A DNA stretch of 64,000 nt from Rickettsiales bacterium (GTDB lineage Bacteria > Pseudomonadota > Alphaproteobacteria > Rickettsiales > JABCZZ01). Shown here one piece after another: positions 17,044-26,400 of this stretch. The notes beneath the pieces were generated by a model. It was not told where the DNA came from, did no database searches, and was given only the letters and a program-made list of their open reading frames with translations. The stretch is taken from the NCBI GenBank assembly GCA_035765535.1, contig DASTXE010000006.1, forward strand, positions 248,001-312,000. Direction: 5' to 3'. Every line of letters starts with the position of its first letter. The first letter of the stretch is position 1. A program made the position numbers and the translations under genes.

Positions 17044-19323
17044 TCAGATAGTGATCTGATGGTCGCGTGCATACTCTTCCAGCATTCTGCGAATGCTCGG
17101 CTCAGAGGAAGCGCACAGCATGTCTATATACTTTGTCAGTTCTGCAACATCAAGACTACGTACCATGGTTTTGACCGGACCGACAGCGGAAGGAGGCATG
17201 GAAAAAGCTCGCAATCCTACACCGATCAGGGCCATCGCTTCCAGTGGCTTGCTGGCCATTTCCCCGCAGAATCCTGCTTCGACACCCGCCTTGTTGCATT
17301 CTTCCAGAATATTACGGACAATCAGCAGCACTTCCGGCGCAAGCGTATCGTAGCGGTCGGATACACGCTGGCTTCCGCGGTCACAGGCAAAAATAAACTG
17401 CAGCAGGTCGTTACTGCCGATAGAGATGAAATCAACACGCTTCATGAGCGCCGGCAGCTGCCATAAGATCGCAGGCACTTCAATCATGGTTCCCACGCGA
17501 ATCTTCCTGGGCAACGTTATGCCATCGGATTGCGCGCGCGCCAATTCCAGGTCGATCAGCTTGCGCGCTTCGTCGATCTCATTAACCTGCGTGATAAACG
17601 GCAGCATCACGTTAAGCTGACGGTCCGCCGCCGCATGGATCAGTGCGCGGAACTGGCGGCGCAGAATGGCAGGACGATCCAGGCCGATACGCGTAGCACG
17701 CCAGCCCAGAGCCGGATTCTCTTCACCGTCAATGGGGAAATAAGGCAGCTGCTTATCGCCACCAATGTCGAATGTGCGGAATATCACTTTCTTATCGCCC
17801 GCCTGGCGCAGAATCTTGGAATAGACACGCGCCTGCGATTTCACATCCGGCATGGACGGGGAAATCAGGTAAGGAAGCTCGGTCCGGTAAAGACCGATAC
17901 CGTCTACATCATCCGCCTGCAGATGTTTAACATCCACAAACAGTCCGGCATTGATATTAAGCGAAACCTTCACTCCATCCTGCGATATTGGCAGCAGGTT
18001 CTGCTGTGCCGCATAAGCCTGCGTACGCATTTCATTGGAGCGTATATGCTCGGAAACGGTACGCTCGATACTATCGTTCGGGCGCAGATAGACTTCGCCA
18101 TTATCCCCATCCACGATGACGGGATCGCCCGACTGAATAAGCCCGTAAGCCCCCGCGACTTTACCGACGACAGGAATTTCCATCGCACGCGCAATAATCA
18201 CGATATGCGATGTCGCAGCCCCATCTTCCAGAATAATACCTTTGAGCCGTTTGCGCCCATATTCCAGCAACTCTGCCGGACCGAGGGTGCGCGCCACCAG
18301 TATGAACCGGGCGGGCAGATGCTGGGGCCCTTGTATACGGTTCTCACCGGAGAGATGCTGTAGCAGACGGTTGGAAACATCCTCAAGATCATGAATACGG
18401 TCGCGGATATATTCGCTCGAGACAAGATTCATGCGCTCGGTCATTTCTTCCTGCGCCTTGACGACCGCAGATTCCGCTGTCAATCCCCCATTGATGGCTT
18501 CGGCAATCCTGCTGATCCACCCTTTGTCATGAGCGAACATGCGATAAGCTTCCATAATATCGCGATGCTCACCGCCTTCTTCCAGCCCCGCTTGGTAAAT
18601 AAGCTTATCGATAGAATCCTGCAATGAATCCAGCGCCGCCTGCAAACGCTGGTATTCTCGCGCCGGGTCTTCCGAAAGCGCAATCTTTACCTCAATGCGC
18701 TTGCGGTGCAGCACGGCAACGCCGCGTGCAAGACCGGGAGCAAATTTGAGTCCCACGAAATGTTGGGAGAACAAGGTGGTGCTGCTGCCTTCGCGCAGCT
18801 CCGATTTGCTTACGAGTTTCCCGGACTGGTTCAACTCCGCAAGCACCATGGCCACGGTCTGCAGCACCTCGATCTGGTCGTCGGAAAAATTCTTTTCCTG
18901 CTTGTCCTGCACTACGAGTACGCCTACGACTTTTCCGCTCTGCAGAATCGGCACGCCGACAAAGGCGTTATACATTTCTTCCCCCGTTTCCGGGCGGTAG
19001 ACGAATTTGGGATGGTGCTGGGCATCGGCCAGATTAACCGGGATGGCAGTGGCTGCGATATCGCCGACCAGACCTTCCCCCACCTGCAGGCGCGTCAGAT
19101 GCACCGAAGACGGATTGAGGCCGACATTGGCAAACAGTTCGAGCACATCCCCTGCCCGTAGCAAATATACAGAACACACGTCGCAAGCCATCTCGCTTGC
19201 AATCACACGTACGATTGCGTCCAGCCTGTCCTGGGCCGAAGCCGGGGATGCCATAACGTCGCGAATCTGGCGAAGCAAAACAAGCGGGGACGATTCAGTC
19301 TCTTTTTTCACAGTTCGTGGCAT
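17044..19323 (-). CDS. ptsP: Phosphoenolpyruvate-protein phosphotransferase PtsP (EI-Ntr)
   Basis: PtsP is enzyme I of the nitrogen phosphotransferase chain; it takes phosphate from PEP and passes it to NPr. I place the start at the ATG at 19323 (759 residues), since family members start near MPRTVKKE; the frame is open 14 codons further. An N-terminal GAF domain (about 20-165) senses a small molecule, probably glutamine. The phosphohistidine is H373 in DGAATSHIVI, and the C-terminal PEP-binding barrel shows TFDIGGDKQLPYF, ISIGSNDLLQF and the catalytic cysteine in GFCGEMASKP. It seems to be transcribed alone or with the RodZ-like gene. Confidence 0.94.
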   Translation of the reverse strand: MPRTVKKETESSPLVLLRQIRDVMASPASAQDRLDAIVRVIASEMACDVCSVYLLRAGDVLELFANVGLNPSSVHLTRLQVGEGLVGDIAATAIPVNLADAQHHPKFVYRPETGEEMYNAFVGVPILQSGKVVGVLVVQDKQEKNFSDDQIEVLQTVAMVLAELNQSGKLVSKSELREGSSTTLFSQHFVGLKFAPGLARGVAVLHRKRIEVKIALSEDPAREYQRLQAALDSLQDSIDKLIYQAGLEEGGEHRDIMEAYRMFAHDKGWISRIAEAINGGLTAESAVVKAQEEMTERMNLVSSEYIRDRIHDLEDVSNRLLQHLSGENRIQGPQHLPARFILVARTLGPAELLEYGRKRLKGIILEDGAATSHIVIIARAMEIPVVGKVAGAYGLIQSGDPVIVDGDNGEVYLRPNDSIERTVSEHIRSNEMRTQAYAAQQNLLPISQDGVKVSLNINAGLFVDVKHLQADDVDGIGLYRTELPYLISPSMPDVKSQARVYSKILRQAGDKKVIFRTFDIGGDKQLPYFPIDGEENPALGWRATRIGLDRPAILRRQFRALIHAAADRQLNVMLPFITQVNEIDEARKLIDLELARAQSDGITLPRKIRVGTMIEVPAILWQLPALMKRVDFISIGSNDLLQFIFACDRGSQRVSDRYDTLAPEVLLIVRNILEECNKAGVEAGFCGEMASKPLEAMALIGVGLRAFSMPPSAVGPVKTMVRSLDVAELTKYIDMLCASSEPSIRRMLEEYARDHQITI

Positions 19324-19383
19324 AATGTTCCGTTTTGCTGCGGTGCAATATAAGTCTATTGGCAAACCACCAACCCATTATAT

Positions 19384-19419
19384 CAAAAAAAATCGGAATG
19401 GGAACCACGGAATTCCCAT
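19384..19419 (-). terminator. Probable intrinsic terminator downstream of ilvE-oxygenase
   Basis: On the minus strand a 7-bp stem (ATGGGAA at 19419-19413 pairing with TTCCCAT at 19404-19398) with an 8-nt loop is followed, after five bases, by a run of eight T at 19392-19385. It stands between the oxygenase stop and the ptsP start, both on the minus strand, and would separate the two units. Confidence 0.6.
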
Positions 19420-19447
19420 AGCGCACTGAACAAAGAACTGAGCTCTA

Positions 19448-20077
19448 TCAATATTCCGATTTACTGGCGAATCCGAGCCGCTTGAAAGCGGCTGAAAGTT
19501 TGTGGCGCCCGACATTCTTGGCCAACGCAAAATCCGAGCTCAGCCAGTTGAACATAATGGAACGGCGCTGCCCTTCAAATTTATTATGGCCGTGCCAGGA
19601 ATTTTCCGTACGCTTAAAACCGATAATGCTGCCCGCTTCAGGCGGCACTTCCGTAATCATATTATCCAGATTTTCACTATCCCTGAGCAGACGCAGCCTG
19701 CCGCCCGAAGCATCCCAGCTTTCATTCAGATAAAGCAGGCATGTGGCGATTTTATCCTTAGAGTCGTTATGGATGCGCCCGTCCTTGAGCTGGCACTGTC
19801 CGCGTACGGAAATCATCAGCGGCTTATCCGCCAGTTTCATGCCGAATTTTTCCCCCACGATCTCGGCGACCTCACGGCTCTGAATCGCATCGATCAGCTT
19901 TTTAAAAGCCGGACCGTATTCCAGATCGGAGATATAGAACACGCCCGGTTTGGTGATATTCGGGAAATCGGCGCTAATGGCCTTCATATCCTGCGAATCG
20001 ATCAGCCCGCGCCCGACAAAGTGCGGAAACGGCTCGGTTTCAGCTTTGATATTCCGAAGCGCTTCCAGGTTAATCAT
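19448..20077 (-). CDS. 2-oxoglutarate/Fe(II)-dependent oxygenase family protein
   Basis: A 209-residue protein of the prolyl 4-hydroxylase-like 2OG-Fe(II) fold. The iron ligands appear to be the H and D of RIHNDSKDK (HxD) and a later histidine in SWHGHNKF, with the 2OG-binding arginine in EGQRRSIMFNWL. The substrate is unknown; family members hydroxylate proteins, lipids or small molecules. Its ATG overlaps the ilvE stop by four bases (ATGA), so it is translated with the aminotransferase. That pairing is not one I know and may only reflect the operon. Confidence 0.85.
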   Translation of the reverse strand: MINLEALRNIKAETEPFPHFVGRGLIDSQDMKAISADFPNITKPGVFYISDLEYGPAFKKLIDAIQSREVAEIVGEKFGMKLADKPLMISVRGQCQLKDGRIHNDSKDKIATCLLYLNESWDASGGRLRLLRDSENLDNMITEVPPEAGSIIGFKRTENSWHGHNKFEGQRRSIMFNWLSSDFALAKNVGRHKLSAAFKRLGFASKSEY

Positions 20078-20958
20078 GGCTTGCGCACCAGATCGCTGTA
20101 ATCCTGCATCAGCTGCTTGGCAATCGGCCCAACCGTGAATTTATAGTCGCCGACAACACCCACCGGGGAGACCTCTGCTGCAGTGCCGCATAAAAAGACT
20201 TCGGAAGCATTTGCAAGCTCTTCCGGCTTAATCTGACGCTCAACGACTTTAATGCCGCGCGCCTTGGCCAGGTCGATAATGGTGCGGCGTGTAATTCCGT
20301 CCAGGAAACAATCCGGCACCGGCGTATGCAGTTCACCGTTGAATACCAGAAACACATTCGCGCCCGTCGCTTCGGCGATAAGGCCGCGATAATCCAGCAT
20401 CAGCGCATCTTCATAGCCCTCTTTTTCCGCCGCATGCTTGCTAAGCGTACAGATCATGTAAAGCCCTGCCGCTTTGCTCGCCGTGGGAGCCGTATTCGGG
20501 GCCGGGCGCGCCCATTTGGAGATTTGCAGGCGCAGGCCGCGTTCCTTGGCTTCATTGGAGAAATAGCTGGGCCAGCTCCACGCCGCCACCGCCACATGGA
20601 TTTTATTGTGCTGGGCGGAAACCGCCATCATTTCGCTGCCGCGCCATGCAACCGGACGCACATAACCGTTTTCAATACCGTTCTTGGCAACGACTTCTTT
20701 CGTGACAGCATCGAGCTGCGCAACGGAATAAGGCAGATCAAACCCCAGGATCTTCGCAGAGTTTGCCAGACGCTCCGTATGCTCGGTCAGCTTGAATACT
20801 TTACCGTTATAAACGCGCTCGCCTTCAAATACGCAGCTGGCATAATGCAATCCGTGATTCAACACATGCACTTTGGCGTCACGCCATTCCATCATTTTGC
20901 CGTTATACCAGATAAATCCGTCGCGATCGTCAAAAGGCACTATTTGCATGTCAGTCAT
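20074..20958 (-). CDS. ilvE: Branched-chain amino acid aminotransferase IlvE
   Basis: A 294-residue fold-type IV PLP enzyme that makes valine, leucine and isoleucine from their 2-oxo acids with glutamate. The PLP lysine is K162 in APNTAPTASKAAGLY; the stretch EATGANVFLV, the DGITRRTIIDLAK motif and FLCGTAAEVSPV are typical of IlvE. It lies upstream of the 2OG oxygenase with overlapping stop and start, and 14 bp downstream of the pgeF gene. Confidence 0.94.
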   Translation of the reverse strand: MTDMQIVPFDDRDGFIWYNGKMMEWRDAKVHVLNHGLHYASCVFEGERVYNGKVFKLTEHTERLANSAKILGFDLPYSVAQLDAVTKEVVAKNGIENGYVRPVAWRGSEMMAVSAQHNKIHVAVAAWSWPSYFSNEAKERGLRLQISKWARPAPNTAPTASKAAGLYMICTLSKHAAEKEGYEDALMLDYRGLIAEATGANVFLVFNGELHTPVPDCFLDGITRRTIIDLAKARGIKVVERQIKPEELANASEVFLCGTAAEVSPVGVVGDYKFTVGPIAKQLMQDYSDLVRKP

Positions 20959-20972
20959 TTCCGTATAAGTAG

Positions 20973-21743
20973 TTAAGGTTTCAGCATAATAGCTGAAATT
21001 TGTCTTCCGTAATCCGTTTCGCCGCGATGCGTTGCACGGCGGAAACTGAAGAACGCATCTTCTTCGATATACGTATCGTTTTCAAGCATATTTATATTGC
21101 CGATCCCGGTTTGTTTCAGCGTGTCGCGAACAAATGTTTTCAGATCGAACAGCCAGTGTTTTTCCTGCCGGGAGGGTATAAAATACACCTTATAGCCTGC
21201 GTCCCTCTGCAGAAAACGATCCCGAAACTCATCCCCTACCTCATAGGAGGGTTGGGCGATCGCCGGCCCGATGGCACAGGCAATGGCTTCACGCTTCGCC
21301 CCAAGCGCGATCATGGCTTCAATCGTATTCTGCAATACTCCGGAGAATGCGCCTTTCCAGCCGGAATGCGCAGCCCCTATCACACCGCGTTCTGCATCCG
21401 CAAACAGCACAGGCACGCAATCCGCCGTCAGGATGCCCAGCGCCACGCCCGGTCGGTTCGTCACCATGGCATCTCCTTGCGGCCTACCGCTGTTCTCCCA
21501 GCTTTCCGCAACGGTCACAACATCTGCGCTATGTATCTGCATGAGGCTGCACAGATGTTTTTCCTGCGTCCCAAGCGCGGCTGCAACCCTGCGCCTGTTT
21601 TCAATCACATGCCCGGCATTATCCGCTGATCCGAGACCGCAATTAAGCGATGCATAAACACCTTCGCTCGCACCTGCGTTGCGAGTAAAGAAACCATGCG
21701 CCAGCTCTGGCGCAGCGGACAAATTGGACGCGGTAAGAAACAT
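20973..21743 (-). CDS. pgeF: Peptidoglycan editing factor PgeF (multicopper polyphenol oxidase family, YfiH)
   Basis: A member of the YfiH/PgeF (DUF152) family, shown in E. coli to remove wrongly inserted serine from peptidoglycan precursors. I use the ATG at 21743 (256 residues); a TTG 30 bp upstream is in frame. The family motifs are clear: MQIHSADV, TADCVPVLFAD and GAAHSGWKGAFSGVL with the metal-site cysteine and histidines, then AIGPAIAQPSYEVG and FSFRRA..RGETDYGRQISAIML near the end. No good ribosome binding site is visible for either start. Confidence 0.9.
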   Translation of the reverse strand: MFLTASNLSAAPELAHGFFTRNAGASEGVYASLNCGLGSADNAGHVIENRRRVAAALGTQEKHLCSLMQIHSADVVTVAESWENSGRPQGDAMVTNRPGVALGILTADCVPVLFADAERGVIGAAHSGWKGAFSGVLQNTIEAMIALGAKREAIACAIGPAIAQPSYEVGDEFRDRFLQRDAGYKVYFIPSRQEKHWLFDLKTFVRDTLKQTGIGNINMLENDTYIEEDAFFSFRRATHRGETDYGRQISAIMLKP

Positions 21744-21810
21744 AAGGGAAATATACACGAGATAATGCTGCAAACAACCAGATTATGGAGCTAGAAGGAA
21801 GACGGTAAAT

Positions 21811-22548
21811 CTAGCGCACCGCAACCGGAGAAGAGTCCTGAGCCTTAACCTGCTCGACATGGCTGGCGGGTGCCGGCGGCATTTTCCGGTCGCTCTGACC
21901 GACCTTGGAGGCAAACTTACTGGATGGCGTGTGCACACCGGCCTGTTCGGCATTTTTTATCTCTTTTGACGCAAGATACTCATCATAAGTGATGCCGTTG
22001 CGTTCATCATTTTCCAGCAGGACGGCCAGCTCACGTTTGAGGGCTTCCCTACTTTCCATGCCAAGCTTCTCGCTGGCCCTGTGCGGGGGATGCTTGGTGC
22101 GTTCCGAGAATGCGCTTCTGACTTCTGAGATTCTGATATTGCGCGTAAGCGAAGCCATCGCTCCCATATAGGAAAGCGTTCCCACCACAAATCCTGTGAA
22201 TGCCACCGCTGCGGTCTTGACTGCACTTTTGTCGGAAAAATGTTTCTTCGGCACCAGCGACATTCCTACCACAGCGGCTGCCGTAGCCGCAGTGCCGATC
22301 TGGCCTGCTTTTTTATAGATTTGGTTATTCTGCTCGACCAGTGCGTCTGACCGGTTCACCAGATCGGAATAATGCTCTTTCATCAATGTGTCGGGATCAA
22401 TGCCATGATCTTTGAAATATTCTTTCTGCCTGTCCTGAGATTCAATAAGGTGATCGATGGCGCTGCCGTGTTTCTTGACAAGCGCAGCCAGGTCCATCGT
22501 ATCGCCTTGGGTAGGCGGGTTCGCATTTTTCTCAGGCAATTCAGCCAT
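21811..22548 (-). CDS. Unknown protein with a two-helix membrane hairpin
   Basis: A 245-residue protein starting MAELPEKN. A polar N-terminal part (1-90) with a helical DHLIESQDRQKEYFKDHG region is followed by two hydrophobic segments (about 88-105, IGTAATAAAVVGMSL, and 112-133, TAAVAFTGFVVGTLSYMGAM), then a charged helical part and a Pro/Ser tail. I know no family. The layout matches that of the unknown genes at 15.4 and 57.3 kb, which also start MAE. Transcribed alone; gltD diverges from it across a 160-bp AT-rich gap. Confidence 0.6.
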   Translation of the reverse strand: MAELPEKNANPPTQGDTMDLAALVKKHGSAIDHLIESQDRQKEYFKDHGIDPDTLMKEHYSDLVNRSDALVEQNNQIYKKAGQIGTAATAAAVVGMSLVPKKHFSDKSAVKTAAVAFTGFVVGTLSYMGAMASLTRNIRISEVRSAFSERTKHPPHRASEKLGMESREALKRELAVLLENDERNGITYDEYLASKEIKNAEQAGVHTPSSKFASKVGQSDRKMPPAPASHVEQVKAQDSSPVAVR

Positions 22549-22708
22549 TTAGAAACTCCATCCCCTAAACAGGCATTATTCAGCACTATTTATCCATGTT
22601 CACTATAACAATTTTCTGTTACAGAATTATTACATTTTCCATTTTTTTGGTAAAAAATATCGCAGGATATTAAGAGGCTCTTGAAAAGCCTTCAGGCATT
22701 GGGGATTT

Positions 22709-24139
22709 ATGAACAAATTAGTGCAGTTTCCATCCATTACGCAAGCCTACCCCGCAAAATCCTCTCCGGAAGCACGCAAGCATAATTTTAAGGAAATATA
22801 CAATCCTTTCAACCCCAAAGAAGCTTCCGCGCAGGCATCGCGCTGCTCGCAGTGCGGCGTTCCCTTTTGCCAGGTTCACTGTCCGCTTGGCAATAATATA
22901 CCAGACTGGCTGAAACTCGTGGCTGAAGGCAGAATGCAGGAAGCCTATCAGGTTTCCTCCGCTACCAACACCTTTCCTGAAATATGCGGCCGCATCTGCC
23001 CGCAAGACCGTTTATGCGAAGGTAACTGCGTCATTGAAAAAGGCTATGAATCCGTCACGATTGGCGCGGTGGAGAAACATATCACAGAAAATGCCTTCGC
23101 AGAAGGCTGGGTCAAGCCCCCTCTTCCGGCACAGGAAAACGGTCTTTCTATCGGCATCATCGGCGCGGGCCCTGCCGGGCTTGCAGCCGCAGAGCTCCTG
23201 CGGCGCAAAGGTTACGAAGTTCATATCTATGATCGTTACGACCGTGCAGGCGGCCTGATGATATACGGCATCCCGGAATTCAAACTCGAAAAACATGTCG
23301 TCAAGCGCCGGCACGCTTTGTTCGAGCAGGCAGGAATAAAGTTCCATTTCAACTGCGAAATCGGCCGCAATATCAACCTGAACGAATTAAGAAGCCATCA
23401 CTCCGCCATCCTTATCGCCACAGGCGTATACAAAGCCCGTACGGCGGAAACTCCAGGCTCAGACCTTCCCGGAATTTTGCCCGCGCTGACCTATCTCACG
23501 GCCAGCAATAAAGCCTGCCTTGGCGATGAAGCGGTAGAGCTCGAAAACGGACATTTGAATGCAGCGGGAAAGCAAGTTGTGGTGATCGGCGGCGGCGATA
23601 CCGCCATGGACTGCGTACGCACCGCCGTACGGCAGGGAGCTACCAAAGTCACCTGCCTGTACCGCCGCGACCGGGAGAATATGCCGGGCAGCAGGCGCGA
23701 AGTGAAGAACGCAGAGGAAGAAGGCGTGGAATTTCGCTGGCTTTCGCTTCCTAAAGCCTTCGTTGGGAAAGAGAAAATAGAAGCCGTTACCGCTGTGCAA
23801 ACCCGCATGGGCGCAACCGACGCTTCAGGCCGCGCCGCGCCCGAAGAAGTTCCCGGCTCAGAACTCACCCTGCAAGCTGATATGGTGATTAACGCGCTGG
23901 GTTTTGAAGCCGAAGACCTGCCCCATGCCTTTGGGGAGCCTGAATTAAAAATCTCGCGAAATGGCACGCTAGCTGTGGAAGAAAAAACCCTGATGACCTC
24001 CCTACCCGGCATTTTCGCCGCCGGAGACATTGTCCGCGGTGCTTCGCTCGTCGTCTGGGCCATTAAGGATGGCAGGGATGCTGCGGAAGCGATAGGCAAA
24101 TGGATAGCATCCAAGCAGAGCAAGATTACTACACAGTAG
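22709..24139 (+). CDS. gltD: Glutamate synthase small subunit GltD (or GltD-like NADPH oxidoreductase)
   Basis: A 476-residue FAD and iron-sulfur protein that passes electrons from NADPH to the large GltB subunit for making glutamate from glutamine and 2-oxoglutarate. The N-terminal cysteine set CSQCGVPFCQVHCPLGN (about 46-62) and CGRICPQDRLCEGNC bind 4Fe-4S clusters, GAGPAGLAAAELL binds FAD and VVIGGGDTAMDCVRTA binds NADPH. The C-terminal GIFAAGDIVRGASLVVWAI is standard. Its length is normal. The large subunit gene gltB is not beside it in this window, which is unusual for the usual gltBD pair. Confidence 0.92.
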   Translation: MNKLVQFPSITQAYPAKSSPEARKHNFKEIYNPFNPKEASAQASRCSQCGVPFCQVHCPLGNNIPDWLKLVAEGRMQEAYQVSSATNTFPEICGRICPQDRLCEGNCVIEKGYESVTIGAVEKHITENAFAEGWVKPPLPAQENGLSIGIIGAGPAGLAAAELLRRKGYEVHIYDRYDRAGGLMIYGIPEFKLEKHVVKRRHALFEQAGIKFHFNCEIGRNINLNELRSHHSAILIATGVYKARTAETPGSDLPGILPALTYLTASNKACLGDEAVELENGHLNAAGKQVVVIGGGDTAMDCVRTAVRQGATKVTCLYRRDRENMPGSRREVKNAEEEGVEFRWLSLPKAFVGKEKIEAVTAVQTRMGATDASGRAAPEEVPGSELTLQADMVINALGFEAEDLPHAFGEPELKISRNGTLAVEEKTLMTSLPGIFAAGDIVRGASLVVWAIKDGRDAAEAIGKWIASKQSKITTQ

Positions 24140-24166
24140 AATTATTTAGAATAGCGATAACAGGCA

Positions 24167-25432
24167 CTACCGAGCGAATTGGGATTCGGAAGGAGAAGAA
24201 GGAGTCTCAGCCTGCCTCCTCGCATGTCTGGCAGTATGCTTGCCATCTTTTTCCCGAGTGTTTTCTTTGAATTGTATTTCTAGCCGCGCCACATACTCCT
24301 CCGGCTTAAAATCTCTGTCTTCTAAATTGCAGACGCTGATTTTCTGATTACCTTCTGCAAGATTTCTCGCATATGTATTAATAGCGCCTCCTCTTACACC
24401 GATTGCAATACCGGTTAGATACCCTCTTCGGAGTATACGGCTTCCTCCCGCCTCATCAATCTCAGCCTGCAAAGTGTCACGATTATGCTTAATGGCGTCT
24501 TGCAAAGCCTGAGGAAGTCTATGATGGGGAATCGTACCTTTCCCCACATACTCTAACGCCACTTCAAGCAATTCCTTCTTGAACTCATCCGTATATTTAC
24601 CTTGCTGCTCAAGCCATAAGATAGCCGCATCAGGTCTTTTCTCATTGGAAAAGATTTCTTTCAGAATCCTGTCGACACTGGTGTGATTGGCCGTTTCCCT
24701 TTGCGATGCCCGTCCTATGGCAAATTCACGAGGAAATCTATCACGTAACAATTTAATATATTCATCGGAGGGGACATCTGGCGGCGGAACCGGAGGGATA
24801 TCCTTTTTAGGATCTTTATTGAACATATGTGAGAAGGCGACATAAAGCGCTGAGGTTTGGTTAAGGTTTGTATTCAGCATGTCCTCTCGTGCTTTGCAGA
24901 TTGCATCGTGATTATCTCCCGGAACACTCTGAAGACTGTGTAATTGCGCCCCCTTCTCTGCCATTTCGCATTCAAGTTTGGTAAACAGGTTGGCAAACTT
25001 GAAGAAATCCTCTGTGGTAACGATGCCGTACTTCTCCAAGACTTCAAATGTTTCCGGAAAGTGCGCGCCGCAACCATTAGATTCAAGAGCCCGCTTGGTT
25101 AATTGCGAATAATCTCCACCGGCTTTCTCCAACTCCGCCAATAACTCTTCCGGAGATAATCTGCCTATATAATCGTTAAGCCCATAGCCGAGAAACTTGC
25201 ATGAAGCAAGACAAGCGGAAATTAATTCCCGTGATTGCCCAAGATGTTCTTTTTTACTATCAGCATCTCTCAGGCTACTGCGAAACCGGGACACTACGCT
25301 CTTAGGGCTTATCTGACTATTGGCAACCACACCTGTGATAAGTACAGGCAGACGCACGCTTGAATTAGGTTGCCAGCTCATATTGGCACATGCATTTTGT
25401 ATTGCAGTTGCCAATCTGCCATCTCTATCCAT
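24167..25432 (-). CDS. Unknown 421-residue protein, AT-rich gene
   Basis: No known domain recognised. I place the start at the ATG at 25432, 8 bp after GGAAAG; a GTG 18 bp upstream is also in frame. The protein is soluble and mostly helical, with a cysteine-containing N-terminal third, a Pro-rich break (IPPVPPPDVPSDEY, about 215-228) and a basic C-terminal tail (KHTARHARRQAE). No signal peptide or membrane helix. The gene is more AT-rich than its neighbours and is flanked by an AT-rich 170-bp gap upstream, consistent with late acquisition. Confidence 0.6.
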   Translation of the reverse strand: MDRDGRLATAIQNACANMSWQPNSSVRLPVLITGVVANSQISPKSVVSRFRSSLRDADSKKEHLGQSRELISACLASCKFLGYGLNDYIGRLSPEELLAELEKAGGDYSQLTKRALESNGCGAHFPETFEVLEKYGIVTTEDFFKFANLFTKLECEMAEKGAQLHSLQSVPGDNHDAICKAREDMLNTNLNQTSALYVAFSHMFNKDPKKDIPPVPPPDVPSDEYIKLLRDRFPREFAIGRASQRETANHTSVDRILKEIFSNEKRPDAAILWLEQQGKYTDEFKKELLEVALEYVGKGTIPHHRLPQALQDAIKHNRDTLQAEIDEAGGSRILRRGYLTGIAIGVRGGAINTYARNLAEGNQKISVCNLEDRDFKPEEYVARLEIQFKENTREKDGKHTARHARRQAETPSSPSESQFAR

Positions 25433-25620
25433 ATTACATTCTTTCCGCACATATAGTTTATAAAAATTAACTATAATACAGAAAGTTTAAATAATGATTA
25501 ATGACAAAAAATAATATATTACAACATATTAGATAGCATATCCACAACTAAGGGTTTGCGCTTTTGTAAACACAAGCACCCTATGCGAGTAAAATCACAA
25601 TAGATTAAGAGTAAGCCTTG

Positions 25621-26400
25621 CTAACCCGCCAGCGAAGCGGCGATCTTGCTGTGGATATGCGGGTTGGAGACGAACAGCATTTTCTTATCTTCGTCGCTGC
25701 TCTCGGTAATCTTGCCGCCCGCTTCACGCACGAGCAGTTTACCTGCCGCAACATCCCAATGTTTCCAGGAGACAAAGCATGCACCGTCATAACGCCCGGC
25801 CGCTACATAGGCGAGATCGAGCGCCGTGGAACCGGTCGCACGCAGACCGAACGGATTGGAAGCTAGCGCCGTATAAACTTTTGCAGCATGCGGAGTGCGC
25901 GGCGGCGTAAACGTTGCTATCAGACATGTATCCAGTTCCATACGTCCGGAAACGGAAAGGCGCTGGTCGTTCATCGTCGCGCCCTGATAGAGCTCCGCGC
26001 AGAACAGCTCGTTCTGGATCGGGTCGTAAATCACGCCCGCCTGTGTTTCGAACTGGCCGTTGGCAAGCTTCTTTTCATACGCGATGGAAATGCAGAAATA
26101 CGGCACCGCATGGATGAAATTATGCGTACCGTCGATCGGGTCGATCACAAAGCGCTGCGAGGGATCGCTGCCTTCAATGCTGCCGCCTTCTTCCATGACG
26201 AAGCTGAACGCAGGGCGCGCTTTGGAAAGCTCCTGATGCAGGATCTTCTCCGAACGGTTATCCGCATTCGTTGCAAAGTTCGCGATGCTCTTGCGTGAGA
26301 CCTGCAGCTTGTCCAGCTCGCCAAAATCGCGCAGCACGGATTTACCGGCTTTCAGGGCAGCAGAAGTCATCACATTGAGTATCGCGGAACGTGGGGGCAT
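25621..26400 (-). CDS. suhB: Inositol monophosphatase family protein (SuhB-like)
   Basis: A 259-residue magnesium-dependent phosphatase of the IMPase fold. The metal ligands are seen in EEGGSIEG (first acid residues), DPIDGTHNF (about 89-97) and WDVAAGKLLVREAGG near the C-terminus. Family members split inositol phosphate, and SuhB also acts in rRNA transcription. Its start shares one base with the stop of efp, so the two are translated together. SuhB is the usual name for the bacterial member, but the exact substrate cannot be read. Confidence 0.88.
   Translation of the reverse strand: MPPRSAILNVMTSAALKAGKSVLRDFGELDKLQVSRKSIANFATNADNRSEKILHQELSKARPAFSFVMEEGGSIEGSDPSQRFVIDPIDGTHNFIHAVPYFCISIAYEKKLANGQFETQAGVIYDPIQNELFCAELYQGATMNDQRLSVSGRMELDTCLIATFTPPRTPHAAKVYTALASNPFGLRATGSTALDLAYVAAGRYDGACFVSWKHWDVAAGKLLVREAGGKITESSDEDKKMLFVSNPHIHSKIAASLAG

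Noticed and set aside
17530..18363. A 277-codon plus-strand frame over ptsP
   Set aside because: Antisense to a conserved enzyme and without domains.
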